NCBI GenBank assembly: GCA_013400115.1
Contig: VXBP01001109.1
Location: 186,001 to 250,000 of the forward strand
Source of the DNA: Rhinopomastus cyanomelas
Lineage: Eukaryota; Chordata; Aves; Bucerotiformes; Rhinopomastidae
Direction: 5' to 3'
DNA length: 64,000 bases
Part shown: one piece after another, positions 49,372 to 61,671 of the stretch
How positions within the stretch are numbered: position 1 is the first letter of the stretch
How the letters are laid out: each line of letters begins with the position of its first letter
Notes under the pieces: model-generated
What the model was told of the DNA's origin: nothing
Seen by the model: only the letters and a program-made list of their open reading frames with translations
Databases searched by the model: none
Position numbers and translations under genes: made by a program

Positions 49372-49459
49372 CATAGAACAGGAGGGATCCGAAGGGACCT
49401 CCAGAGATAGTCTAGTGCAATGCTCCTGCCACAGCAATTTCTAGAGCAGGTGACACAAA
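49372..49459 (-). mobile_element. older CR1 LINE 3' fragment
   Basis: Reverse-strand CR1 tail: TTCATAGAATCATAGAACAG, then CCGAAGGGACCTCCAGAGAT, then TGCTCCTGCCACAGCAATTT and CTAGAGCAGGTGACAC. The double ATCATAGA end and the CTAGAGCAGGT word separate it from the common subfamily of the window. Confidence 0.85.
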
Positions 49460-49567
49460 CACCCTATGTTTTGTCAGATCAGAGATGTATGAAAGAATAA
49501 AAAATTTATGGGCTTCCAGACACATAAAAATAACTTCATTGTATATTTACAAATTTGTAGATAAGAT

Positions 49568-49690
49568 TAAAAAATTTTCATTTATTTTTCATTTATTTTT
49601 AAAATAAAAATAAATAGCAATAATTTTTAATAAAGCTAAATATTTTCATGTTTAATTTAAAATTTGTTAATAGTAAAAAATGAAAATTAT
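49568..49690. repeat. AT-rich low-complexity block
   Basis: Almost only A and T for about 120 bases, with repeated CATTTATTTTT, AAATAAAAATAAAT and TTTAATTTAAAATT words. No coding content. Confidence 0.85.
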
Positions 49691-50827
49691 TAATGGAACA
49701 CTTGTCTGCCTCATTTGGCAAAGAATAAATCAGGGGCTGTTAACAAACACCAGGGAGTCGGTAAAGGAGAAAGTGAGACGAAGGTGGGTGGAAATATTAT
49801 GTAGAGGTGGGGATACTGTGCTCTCACTTAAGCCTGTGGAACAATGAGCTTACTCATGAAGCTAAATCCTGAAGTAACTCAACTGAATCCAGTAGAAATT
49901 TTGTTTGCATTAACTGGAAATGAAACATTCTCTAGTTTCAGAAGAGCATCTCCAGGTTTGAATGAGGAGAGGGCTGAAATTCCCAGATTGTGGTGACGAT
50001 GATGAGTAGCTTTGCTGTGTTTTGCTTCAGAGCAATTCATGGTGGAGTTTTAAATCTGCATTTGCTAAGACCATTTTGAACCCATTTGCAGCTGACTGCA
50101 GCTGACTTGGAAATGTAAAAGAAATCAAACGTATTTCAGGAGGCTTATTTTAAACGCAGATAGAAAACAATGTGGTCCCAGGGCAAGCTGAGAGCCTGCT
50201 CCCTTTGTACAGACACATGACTCTTTAAGAAAAAAGAGTGTGAAAAGAAGCAATGGTGTGCAAATCAAAACACCCTTTTGTCTTTCTCACTGGATTCCTG
50301 CTTGTGGAAGAATAGACTGTAGGGAAGAATTCAAACCTGTCTTTATTCCGTCCCCAAAGGCAATTAATTTCTTTCTGTATGAGGAAGAAATTCAGTTTGA
50401 ACGGTGGTCACAGCCTTCCACTGAATGACGTTAATTTTCATGATCAATACAGGCAGGTGGCAACAGTGCTGTTTTCAAATAACTCATAGTTCAAGATTTT
50501 GAATGGATTGTGTTGGGTTGTTGGGCTTTTTTCACCAGTCCCTCTCAGCTGTTAGACGAGATTCAGTGTATTTTCACCTGCTTTCAGACACCAAACTGAC
50601 TTCCTAGATTCATTCATCCAACTTTTCTTTCCTCCCTTCCATCTGTCTAGAACACTATTCCAGCACTTCTCAAGGTTCACATCCTTTGCTATGCTAGATG
50701 AAAAATAAGTGTTGTTTTCTGGCCAGCGATGTGATTGAGTTTATAATGTTTTGGTTGTTTAATACTTACAATGTTTGTATTTTAAATCCACTAATATTTT
50801 GCACTTGTTTGGTTTTGTCTCCTGAAG
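49691..50827. other. anonymous unique DNA upstream of a candidate exon
   Basis: No gene recognised. The last 40 bases (50785-50827) are T-rich and end in TCTCCTGAAG, an acceptable splice acceptor. Confidence 0.45.
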
Positions 50828-50883
50828 GCAACAGCACTCCAGAGACATCATCTGAAGCTCAGCACAATGAGACTTAATAGCAG
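50828..50883 (+). other. candidate 56-bp exon (low confidence)
   Basis: A T-rich tract ending TTTTGTCTCCTGAAG gives a fair splice acceptor, and 56 bases later TAGCAG|GTAAGAG gives a near-perfect donor. The frame beginning at the first base is open throughout (18 codons, ATALQRHHLKLSTMRLNS), while the other two frames contain stops. It includes an ATG at 50867. The peptide matches nothing I recognise. It could be a small coding exon, a 5' untranslated exon, a non-coding RNA exon, or chance. Confidence 0.2.
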
Positions 50884-53800
50884 GTAAGAGACTTATAAGG
50901 GGTTGGAGATTCTGCTGTGGCTGACTTAGTTTGGCTTTTAAATTTTTGTTTCCTTTTGCCTTTTCCTTAAAGTATTTCTGATAAAGTTGAGAGGACAGTA
51001 GACACCTCCAAATTCATACGCATTATTCGCTGAATTAACTCTCTTTGGCAATTTTTACCATTTACTCAATGCAATGCTGCCTGTCAACCCTCTGAGTCTG
51101 CAGGCTAGCTCGGGACCCAGGACAAGATCCCAACGTTGCAGCATGACATGCTGCCACTTAAGCACTTAATTATGTACGGAGACAACGATCCACATTGTAC
51201 TCTTTACAAAAGAACCACAAGAAAAAATAAAGTCTCACTGCCTTGCTAGCCAAAGGGATGTTTGCCAGCGCCAGGTGGTGGGAAGCATGAGGCAAGTGAG
51301 AGGAGTGACTTCTGGCACTGCTTGTGCAGCCACTGTGATGATTAAAAAAAATGCTGCTTTTGAGAGAGAGGCCAGTAGCATTTGGTGTCAAGAAGCTGAA
51401 AAGGGTGCCATGTGAGGCTGAAAAGAATTGCAGGGGTTCCTAATGAACCATTTTCTGTGCTCCCCATCCTACTTTGTTGATTGTACTCAGCTGGTTACTG
51501 TGCTCTGGTGCCCAGGTTTTGCCAATTGGTTACCTTCCTGCCTGCATCTGTTTGCTCTGTATTCATCTCTGTTTGGAAGAGTGCAACCAAATATCGATAC
51601 AGCTACTGGGGTTTTTCTGCCTGAGCTGATCTGTCCTTGGGTTCTATCAGTGGCCTAATTTAATTACCCTGTTTTATATTTTTAGTGGGAAATGCAGAGG
51701 AATAAGAACATGAAATTAATCCTTTATACATCAATATACGCTGTGCTGGCTTTACATCTTCTGTGGTATCTGTACACAACAACTCTTTTAATAATGGGCA
51801 ACCTCTAAATCATTGGGCAGTTTAGACGCAAGAGCAGGCCTTGCAGAATTTCTGAGGTTTAATAGCTACATGCAAGCTACCTGGTGCTTGCTTCCCTTTG
51901 GATACTAGTAGCATCATGCTGAAATGTCATCTTAAATACTTTTGTGAATTGCCAGAATGTTTAGAGTGACTGAAAGCCTATATTCTGTATAGCCACTGCC
52001 TGGTTTAGGAGGTTGAGACTCTGTGGTTTGCACTTCCATGCTTCTGGTTCAGATTTATTGGAGAATAACAGCAACACATTTGATGCCATATCTGTAGTGG
52101 CATTCTGAAGTCATGCCGCAAGGCATTTAAAGCAGTAATAGACAAGACTCACTTTAAATCAGAACAGCAGTAGGTTAATCCTTTCCAAGATTTTGCTGTA
52201 GATTATACAAGGAAATATTTTTACTATGAAACAAAAGTTTATTTGAAAGAAGTATCTGTCTTCAGGAAAAAAAGTGGGTCTACTATGTGTTTAAAGTGGT
52301 TTATTTTGCACTGTGTGAAAGCTAGCTATGTAAGTGAAGTATTTGCCTGTAAATTCTTAGGTTCATTTAAGAGATTTTACTGACTCGTAGTTCTCCTTTT
52401 AAAACAGTAACAAACCAAGCTTTTTAAGCAGATGACTGGGATCAAAAGGACAGATTATGCAGGCTCCAACTGCATTTTTAGTAGTTCACTCCTATAAGCA
52501 AAATATGTTCCTTATTTAGAAAAAGAACGAGAATACGAAAGATGTCGTGTCAGAGATTCTTCAGATTTCCATTCTGTTGATCAGAGCAAAAGAAAGTCTT
52601 TCTGTACACCCAGCCCCTTCTTTTTAAAGTTCCCAGTCTCATTATTTTGTGGGCTCTGTGGAGAGGTTGTGTACAATTATGCCGTGCTAGTAAAACAAAA
52701 TACAACAGTGTAACCCCATTGCATTGTCACAGATATAAAAGCATAGGTTAACTTATTGTTTGAGGTGATCAGCAGGGTGGCTTAGTGAAATGAATTCCCA
52801 TTTCCTGGCTTTAGCTTATTTTCTGATTCCCAAGAGAAAGAACAAAGGGAAATAATAATAGCAGTAGTATTTGTGCTTTCCCCTTATGTGAATGTAGTAA
52901 CAGTGGAGCCTCATAATGTTAAGGAAAAGGCCTGTGTATTCTACCTGAACCTCAGTGGCTTCACACTCTGTAGTATGACTCTCACATGTTGAAATGTTGG
53001 GCTTGTATAGTAATAATTGTACAGCATAACAAAAACATTTTTGATATGTGCTTCCCTCCAGCCTGGTTATAACTGGTATCATCCCTAAAGCTCTCTCTTC
53101 CTAAATCAGGTTCTCTAAGTCTTCAACATAAACATTTCTTCCCTAAGCAACTCACTGTTTTAGTTCTTGTACTGTGTTGTTGGGGACTATATCTGTCAAT
53201 TATTGTAAACATTTCCACAAAAGGGAAAAAGGTTCTGGATCTCACCTACAAAACTTACTTTATCTGTCGAAGAAGAGCAGTCAAATCATCAAAGTATTAT
53301 TTTGCTGGGAATAAATAATAGGCAGCTTCTGCACTTCGTATTTAATTTAAGGTCACCTGTGTCCTTCCTGGATATGAGCAATCAGAAAGCAAACAGAGCA
53401 CCTCCTGCATCTTCTCTTGCCCTGCATGAAAAGATGTTACAAGCCAGGGGCATATCTTGGGCCACAGTAGTTCATTTTTGAAGGAACCCCTTGTTAAAAT
53501 ATTCTCAGCACATAACCGATATTAGAGAATTAAGAGAGATGATACAGTCTGTTCTCTATACACTCTTTTACCCTGAGGTGCTGGGAAATAAATGTGAGTT
53601 TCACAGGTACAAAATGTATTCACCCACCTCTTCCTTGCGCCCCAGAGGCAGAGTGCTGCACAAATCACTGTGCAGAACCCCTCGGAGCCATGCCTGCAGT
53701 CTCACACTAGGGTTCTACATCTTTTAGCAATTCAAATTAAACACCCTAAATTTTGTTGTGGATATCTCAAAATTATTCAGAGAACTCGTGCTGCACATCG

Positions 53801-54989
53801 TAGTAGTGCCCTTCAAAGCATTCCCAGTACCAGCTGCTTCCCCTCCTCCAATCCTTCGATTGGTGGGGATTGGTATCATAGCAGGACTGCCCCTAGGAAG
53901 GACTTTAAAGATCAACCTCACTGCTGTTCTTTACCGGGGGATCTTGTGCCCTTCCGAGGCCACTAAGAAGCAGCAGAAGATGTATTCCTGAGCCTATAAT
54001 AGATGCAAATTGTGCAGATGAAGGAAAGGAAGCTCTAACAGCCGTTGAATACAATCTGCGAACACGACTGTTTCATTTATAGTAAGGCTACCTAGGCATT
54101 TGCACTTAAAAGGAGCAATAAAGAGGTGCAAGAACAATCACAAGGCTGCAGAATTTAAGCTACAGCAAAGATGTTTTGAGCCACATGAAATGTTGCCTGC
54201 AAAAGATCTGCCTTTTCTGCTAGTTTTTGTTTTTCTAAAGGCTGTTCTAGTTCTCCTTGTTTTATGACACCAAATGGCTCATTTGCCTTCAAAGACTCGA
54301 GATACAAAGAGAGAGGAAAACAAATTATGTCAAAACTGCAATGACTGGTAAAAAACTACACAAAGTATGTCACAGCCATTCTTCTTATCTCTATTCAGTT
54401 TTGAAGTAGCTTTGCTATGTGACTAGGCGGTTGGTTCACCAACTTGTTAGCCAAGCTCTGGCAGATAGCAGTAGAGTCAATGTGATGTTCAGGTGTTATT
54501 CTTGCTTACAGGTCTAAGGGCTGATCCTCAAATGATGCAGCTTTTGCAGGCATGTGTCTGTACCATGTGTTGAGGTTCTGAACTGCTGGTACCTTAATCA
54601 CTTGATTTGGAGAGAGAGTTTGGCATAGGTAAGAAATTGCACACTTAAAAAATTAAGAAGAAATTTCTAGTGGCTGTCAACCAACTTACAATGACTGATT
54701 AATAGAGAATAATGAGCTTGCATGTAGTGTCCTGTTAAAAGCACAATAAATCGTGATTGTGAGCATGAGTATCTGTGAGTGTTGCTACTTACCAGCAGCA
54801 GACATGGACCCTATGTACAACTAGGAAAAACAAGGAAACAGGCATCTGTCGTTGTACCACAAACAGACATCGAAAGGCAATATAAAGTTTGAGAAGGAAT
54901 GTAATTTTTTTTTTTACAAGCAAGATCTAAAAAAAGAGTAAATATGTTTGTATGTTAAGTGATGAATGGCTTTGAAGCTACAACAGAAT
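50884..54989. other. anonymous unique AT-rich DNA
   Basis: About 4.1 kb without recognised gene or dispersed repeat. A mild CpG patch lies near 53630-53700 and 53920-54070. The overlapping 98- and 77-codon plus frames near 53670-53991 have no known motif. Confidence 0.5.
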
Positions 54990-55140
54990 AAAATATTTTG
55001 AAGGACTGTCATTCTGGATCTTCTAAACTTCGTGTGAGATATTGTTATCTGATTTTTATTAACATCATTCATTTGAATGCCATTAGCATTCAGAGGCCCT
55101 GGCTGAGATTCAATCATACTAATCTAGCTGTATCCCAAAG
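54990..55140. promoter_or_regulatory. candidate conserved non-coding element
   Basis: Complex repeat-free stretch with TTATTAACATCATTCATTTG near 55057 and GCCATTAGCATTCAG near 55078; homeodomain- and POU-like words. Weak evidence. Confidence 0.2.
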
Positions 55141-55849
55141 ATCTCTCAGTTTAAATAGACAAGATAGGCAATTAGCAGGTAAATGTCCCACAACTGAAGA
55201 CAATTCAAATTTCCTAAGACCTTGTCATGTCTTAATGTTAGCTTGGTTTTTTACACCCTTTGGTAAAGTGAGTGAACTGCAGAAGAGAATGTGCTGTTCT
55301 CATCTTTGAGAGGTTATTGCATAACTAATGACAGTAAAATGCTCCAAAAGCCTTCTAATTGATATACCAGAAGTTTAAAGTAACTCTGGTTTTCATGTAA
55401 TATGGATTCAAACTGCGTGAGGCAGTTGAATCGGTAGCCTTTAGTGAGGAATGTTTTGACCAGGGAAAAGGCAGGGGGGCAGCAAGAGTGTTTGTTTTAA
55501 TAGTTATGGCTATACATGAGTGAACAAGAGATCAGCAGGACAAGACGTACCATAAATGCTGTAAAATCCCATACAATTGTGTCAAGCAGTAAACCCAAAT
55601 GAACTTGCAAAGTCATGCGTTAGTTCAATTTTGGAAAGGAAAACCTGTCTTTGAAGCCAACTGAATCAATTCCTAGTTCAAATTAAATTTAGAGTATCCT
55701 GTGAAGCTTCAATACACAACTTCAATAACAATCAGCACTTAAGGTGCAGGCAAATAATGTTTCATTTAAAAGAAATTGGATGAGGATTACTGACAGAGAA
55801 AGTTTCTGATGCTGTTTTGTCATTAAACTTAAATTATAGCATTATTGTC
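55141..55849. other. anonymous unique DNA
   Basis: Nothing recognised. Confidence 0.45.
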
Positions 55850-56180
55850 TTAATCCCATATGTCTCAATCATCTCTCACTCATCTCTCTCTGTTTCTGTT
55901 TAATGCACAAAAAGCCCTGTGCACGGTTGGTCTTGTCTTTATCTCATTAAAACCTTGCCATGCAAATGTATCGTAAGTGTTGCCTGAAGACTTCTGTCTC
56001 ATGCAAAATTTAGCTCAAACTCTACTAGCATCAAACAATTTGTTATGCACAAACCTTCTGTTTGGTTTGCTGACATTCCTTCTTAGCTGGCTCTCATGGT
56101 GATTCATTATCTTGTGATATAGATTTCCAAGTATCATCTTTGTATTGATTTTTATTTCTTTAATAACCACTCCACAGAAG
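55850..56180. promoter_or_regulatory. candidate conserved non-coding element
   Basis: Contains the octamer ATGCAAAT at 55960-55967, GTTTAATGCAC near 55899, CTTTATCTCATTAAAAC near 55937, and a CT-rich run at 55865-55895. Enhancer role is inference from word content only. Confidence 0.22.
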
Positions 56181-58689
56181 ATGGCTTCACTTGGTGTCAT
56201 TGATCGCATCAAAAATTCAAGGCTTACAGAAATACTGGAGGGCTAATTGGTAGCACAATATTTCAGACTTAATCTTAATGCAGTCTTAATTTTCTACACT
56301 AACCTTACTTAAAGATTTCCTTATTGAGGCTAAAGGGAAACTGGCGAATAACTGGAAAATACCTGGTGAGAGCAGGAAAAGACCATAAGGACTGTAAATG
56401 TGGAAAACTGAGATAACAAAGATTAAATCTGAAAAACAACTTTTTTTTTGTCTCTTCCCATCCATCTAAATACCCTCCTTAGAGAAGAGACAGTACATAA
56501 TTCTCTTACCAGCCATGTGGGGAAAATGCACGTTCCCTGCATCGCATACAGTGCAGTGGGTCAAATGAGACTGAGTTTCTGACTGTAAATAAAGAAAACT
56601 ATTAGCTCTGACAAGTCTTAAAAAAACTGTGCTGCAGGTCAGCCTTAAAGTGATCAAAGGTGGGTATTTTTAATCTTTAATTTCTTGTGTGAAAATTAAG
56701 GGCTCTCCGTAAGCTCAAGGCTTCAGTCTGTTTAATTTGCACTAATGTGTTGTTTAAAGATTCTCTCACTTGTTAGGCTTTTCAGCAACATCTTTCAATG
56801 ACAGGAAGAGGGGGTATGTGTGTCCATATTTTTTCGTGACTGCATTTGTGAATCTTCTACACTATTTTCTAGCTTTTTGTGCTGCTCAGTTTACATTCTA
56901 AAACTTCAAAACAAGTTAAAATAAACCACATAGAGATACAAGGGATGGGGTTTTTTTTAGAAAACCCAGTGATAGACAAAGAACGTGTAGAGACAGCAAC
57001 ATGCTAAAATCAGGAAAGACAATTTCTCAAAAAAATTCTGCCCTTGTAAATTGTTAAAGCTGTTAAAATAAGTGTCTTCCAACAGCCACATGGTCTGTAG
57101 ATTAAACATAACAAGGCAGATTGTCCAGCTAGTACCCAAGAGTATCAGTCAGGGCTACTCAATCAGTTCTTGCCAGTAAATGACATCGACACAGCACCGA
57201 GTCTGCTAGTTCAGTCAGGCACTGCATGCCATCTGTGCAATGGGAACTGCCTGGTATGTTTTGTGAAAGATTAGAATGGTTAGAAACATGGGATCTCCCA
57301 TAGGAATGTGAGAGACATCCGAAGTCTGGGAACTGGGTGAGAATAAGAATGAAATGCATTCGTAGACTAGACTGGAATAAGCTTGTTCGCTTTCTGACAA
57401 ATTTCTGAGGAGATTTCTGTTCGTAAAAAGCCTCTGTGGTAAGCAGACCTCTTTTTGCACTAGACCTTATCAAGTCTGTCAGCTTAGCACTAGTTTCTTT
57501 ACGAACAATCTAAATTTGGAGCTGGCTGTAAGAAACTCACATTATTCTCACAAAGTACAATTGAAAACCCATTACACGGTTAATGCGTCCATACATCCCT
57601 TATGCCTTTATTATGCTTCTCTTGTCATTCTCAGACTGATGGAAAATTGTCCACATCAACCAAACCTTCTCAAACAGGAATGTAGTGGCTCTTTTCATTT
57701 TGGATTTTTACTGTGCTCATCACTACAACCTGACTGAGGGCTGTATTCACAGAGTAAACTGATCAGTCAGGGAAATGCTGTCGCTTTATTTCCAGGGAGA
57801 GGGCCAGAAAACACGAGGTCAGTCTATGCACTGCTTATTCACAGTGAGCTACAAGAATTTTTGTCCAGCTCTGCAGAATATTTACTGTGAGTAATTAGAT
57901 ATAAATATATTCCTTAGCCATCAGCATGGCTGTGAGGGATTTATGGTTTGGCCGGGGCTCAACAGGTAGACTGTTTGCTGAGGGATGGTGATACAGCTTG
58001 GACATCATCAGAACCTACTGACTTTCCAGCCCTGTATCTTTCCTGTCGCTTAGTTTAGGACCAGTACCCCAATAAATAAGTAAATCAATAGATGTGCACA
58101 CTGTGGCATTTGTAATGGGCCTAATGTGCGAGGTGATCAAACTGTGTACCGATGGAGCTGGAAGATGCAATACAGCAACTAAAATTATTAGATGATTGAA
58201 TACTTGTACTCAAATTCAAATGTATGGACTGGGTTAGTTCTCTAGCTTCCTGCAGCAACGCGATACAAGAGACACCAGAGCAAACGGGACTCGGACATCT
58301 ATTGAATCTCCTCCTTTCTCTCATCTTGAGACTTATTTTAAGGTTTTTTTCTTTAACTTTATTATTTTGAAGGATGAAAAAACTGAGGGGAAAAAAGTTC
58401 ATAGTGTTTCTAGCACCATGCAAACAGTGAACAGCAAAAGCTTAAAAGATCACTTCTCCACTTCCCTTTCTACTCAAAATGTTTTTATTGCAAGCTTCAG
58501 GTTTTGAAAGAAATGACCAGTGCTCTCATGTTATGAGAAAAAGGAAGAATGTCAAAGTATAAATTAAAGCTTTCAGTAAGCATAATTCTTCAACTATATC
58601 CCTCACTTTGTCCACCTGCCAGTGTTCATAGTTCATGACATGTAGCTGTGAGGCCTGGTTGTGCTGCAGGACATGAGAGTAATTCGCAT
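56181..58689. other. anonymous unique AT-rich DNA
   Basis: No gene or clear repeat. Frames of 81-104 codons on the minus strand near 57159-57473 overlap each other and have no recognisable features. Confidence 0.5.
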
Positions 58690-58830
58690 CGATTTCAATG
58701 GGTATTACATGCATCCTGCAGCGGCGGAGTAGGGCCCTCAGGTTTCACTGAATAGCAAACAGTCATGTAAAATCCACGGGTCCTATTCTTCCGCTGCAGG
58801 ATATGTTGAAGTCAATGGGAGTTACTTGTT
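58690..58830. repeat. inverted-repeat element, possible ancient MITE-like relic
   Basis: ATCCTGCAGCGG (58713-58724) and CCGCTGCAGGAT (58791-58802) are exact reverse complements 66 bases apart. Next to each arm stand the related words TTTCAATGGGTATTAC (58693-58708) and GTCAATGGGAGTTAC (58812-58826). 'Agtcaatgggagttac' words are typical of old palindromic interspersed repeats of sauropsids, so this may be a decayed member. I cannot name the family. Confidence 0.4.
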
Positions 58831-59409
58831 AGATGCTGCGATGGGAGAAACTTAGAAGATGAAGCTGTCCATTCATTGTTGCATTCTGATGAATTTTTTA
58901 CCAAGATCCTAGTAATCCCATTTTTGTCTATAGAAAATATATTAGCTTCTGACCTTCTTTTTTCTGCTTTATAATTAAAAAATAAGTTAGCCTTATAAGA
59001 AGACACACATAAAGCAACAGCCAATGGAAGAAATAGGAGAAAACTGAGTTTATGGAATCACTGTGCTTTTAGGCATAGATGATAAACCACTTTGTGAGTA
59101 AGTGAAATGTGGTTATTCTCTACAAATGCTCTCTGCTCACACCAGGTGTTCCAACACAAATATCCAGTTCTGATGCTATTGATCTAAAGTGAGTTGGGAA
59201 ATAGATACAGAATTTTAAATCTGTTTTTCAAGCTTTTTCTTGTGGCTTGGATTCCTTCTCCCCTCCCCTCTCCCCTGCCCTGCCCTGCTCCTCCAAGTCC
59301 CAACACTCTCCTTGCTAGTTTGAAAGCAACAAAGAACTTGAGAAGTCTGGGCAGTCTATCAGTTTGCTATGGTTCATTTTAGCTAATCCAGACATCCAGC
59401 ACAGCAGGG
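58831..59409. other. anonymous DNA with a pyrimidine-rich tract
   Basis: No gene recognised. A C/T-rich run at about 59248-59300 (CTCCCCTCCCCTCTCCCCTG and following) is a polypyrimidine low-complexity tract. Confidence 0.5.
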
Positions 59410-59700
59410 GGAAAACTGCTGTATCTAGTGAAACAAGGGCATGAATAATTAAAACTCTGTTATTAATGAACTTCCACTCGTTATGTAAATGAAACTGATT
59501 TCAAGTCTAATTTGTCAGCCTGAATTCCTTTTCTGTTCTCCTTTTGTCTGGGACAAGAACTCATCATAATGGACTTGATAATAAAACACTGGCAGACATG
59601 CTGTGTGCAGTGCCCATCTGAGTTAGGGCTTTTAGCATGGTTAATTGATATAGTTACTGCGGGATAAGTCTATGCAGCAGTTTGTGTGGCTTCGCGTTCT
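59410..59700. promoter_or_regulatory. candidate conserved non-coding element
   Basis: Dense homeodomain/POU words: TAATTAAA at 59446-59453, TATTAATGAA near 59461, ATGTAAAT at 59483-59490, TAATTTG near 59509, and GGTTAATTGATATAG near 59639, with little simple repeat. Looks like an enhancer; unproven. Confidence 0.28.
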
Positions 59701-60384
59701 ACGAGCTTGCTTTTTTTTCCTCCTTTTGACTGTGCCAGCTATTCTTTGCACTCTTCTTATTAAGGTTTACCTTTACATGAAAGGTGGCTTGTAATTACTG
59801 GTAAATACTCTCCTTAGCGTTTTGTGTGCTGTTCAAAGACAACAGAGTTCAGAAAGGTCTGTGGGAAGGGAAGTCTGTAGTTAACAAACAATGATCAGCA
59901 GTCACCAGGAGAAAAAGCCTGTCAAAGCACAAGGCTATCAGGCACTGGGTCCTTACCCTATTGTCTTGGATCAGGTGTCTGTCATCGTCCTGCCCACTAC
60001 TTTGATATGAAATGACCACTTTTGAAGTTATGTAGAAAGGACAGGCATTCACCTGGGAATGATGAGACTAGAATGCAGAGAAAACCTTGAATTTCACTTT
60101 TTTACTTCCACCAAAACCAGTCAAGATCCTTTCAAATAGTCTGTACCCTATATGCCTTTTTAAATGTGTTTTTGGTATACCTGTCATGAGAGGTGACCCA
60201 CCTCATGGTGGGGCTGCTGTGGTTAATGTAATAGATATTCCAGTTGTAGACCTATGCCTCCTCTACATCCTCAGGCAGCTTCTTCCATGCTGCCCTGTCC
60301 ACCACTATTGGGCAGGGCTGGGCCAGGGCTCATGTTCCTCAGCCAGCAGGCAGCCATCCACTTTTAAAAAGCATAAAAGGAATA
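59701..60384. other. anonymous unique DNA
   Basis: No gene recognised. The 115-codon plus frame 60087-60434 runs into the CR1 relic and has no known motif of its own. Confidence 0.4.
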
Positions 60385-61247
60385 ACCCAAGGATCTGGAA
60401 ACCGTGCTGGGGCACATGGAAAATAAGGAGATGATTTGTGGTAGGGCTTCACTAAGGACAGATAATTCCTGACAAACCTGGTGGCCTTCCACAACAGGAT
60501 TACAGCACTGATGGATAAGACTAGAGAATTTACGTAATCTACGCAAACTTGTGCAAAGCATTTCATGCCGTCTCACGTGACATCTTTGTCTCTAAAATAG
60601 GTAGACATGGATTTGACAGATGGACTGCTTGGTAGATAAGGAATTGGCTGGATGGTCACACTCAGAGTTGTGTTGTGTTCAATGGCTCAGTTTCCAAGTG
60701 GAGATCATTTACAAGTGGTGTTCCTCGGAAGTTTGAGTCCACTGATGTTTAACATCTTTGTTAGCAACATGGACAATAGCATCGAGTGTTCACTTGGCCA
60801 GTTTGAGTCATGTGATGTGTTTGACAAGCTGGAGGGAAGGGAGGCCATCAAGAGGGAATATAACAGGTTTGAGAACAAGGTCCATGCGAAAGGGAGGTTA
60901 AACAAGACCAAGTGCGAGTTTCTACATCTGGTCACAGCAATCCCACGCACAAATATATGCTGGGTGGTGAATGGATTGAGAGCTGTCCTGAGAAGGACTT
61001 AGGGTGTTGACAGACAAGAAGCTTGACATGAGTTGGCAATGTGCGAGTGCAGCCCTGAAGGCCAACTGTATCCTGGGCTGTATCAAAACAAGTGGGACCA
61101 CCAGTTTAAGGGAGGTGATTCACCCCTCCAGTCTGCTCCTATGAGACATCACCTGGAGTATTCAATCCAGTCCCGGAGTCTCAGTACTAAAAAGACATGG
61201 AACTGTTGAAGTGAGTCTAAAGGAGAGCCATGGGGATGATCAGAGGG
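60385..61247 (+). pseudogene. decayed CR1 LINE reverse transcriptase (ORF2) segment
   Basis: About 860 bases match the middle to late part of CR1 ORF2. Landmarks in order are GGGCACATGGAAAATAAGGA, CCTGACAAACCTGGTGGCCT, and AACTTGTGCAAAGCATTTCA. GGAATTGGCTGGATGGTCAC, GTTTAACATCTTTGTTAGCA, GCCCTGAAGGCCAACTGTAT and GAGCCATGGGGATGATCAGA follow. A plus frame (60652-61002) keeps the palm motif FNIFV, but where the catalytic F/Y-A-D-D box should be (about 60801-60815) it reads FESCD after a small deletion. Other indels break the frame. The piece lacks endonuclease and the 3' end; it is an old, dead copy. Confidence 0.88.
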
Positions 61248-61570
61248 CTTTTTCTTTTTCCCTCCACCTTGGGCTTTCTCTCTGTGCCAACTACATGCAG
61301 AAGTCAAACTAATTGCCTGCAGGGTAAGGCTTAAAATTGCCTTCATAGGTTTTTTAGAATAAACTTGTCTCTTAGCTTTTCTTTTGTCTGGTAGGCCAAG
61401 CTAGAGATGATGATGTGGGTGTGCAAGATCTGAGGCAAAATGTGGAGGCCTGGGAGCTGGAAATAATTAAGGCAAAAGGAGGTAGGTGGTGAGTCTAGAG
61501 AGAGAGAAGTAATGTATTTTTTAAATGATAATGATGGGACAACAGCAGTAGCAGAAAATTAGGAAATGAT
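61248..61570. other. unique spacer between CR1 pieces
   Basis: Starts with a T-rich run right after CR1 similarity stops. Nothing else recognised. This may be a later insertion into, or a rearrangement of, one original CR1, since a CR1 tail follows in the same orientation. Confidence 0.4.
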
Positions 61571-61671
61571 GAGTTCCTGTGTGACTTTAGTCTAGGTGGT
61601 CCTGCTGTGGCAGGGGGATTGGACTAGATGATCTTTCATGGTCCCTTCCAATCCCTAATGGTTCTATGATG
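61571..61671 (+). mobile_element. CR1 LINE 3' tail
   Basis: Last about 100 bases of a sense CR1: CCTGTGTGACTTTAGTCTAG, GTGGTCCTGCTGTGGCAGGG, then GATTGGACTAGATGATCTTT, and CCCTTCCAATCCCTAATGGT followed by TCTATGAT. Its consensus is that of the common younger subfamily, unlike the decayed reverse transcriptase block upstream, so it is probably a separate insertion. Confidence 0.9.
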
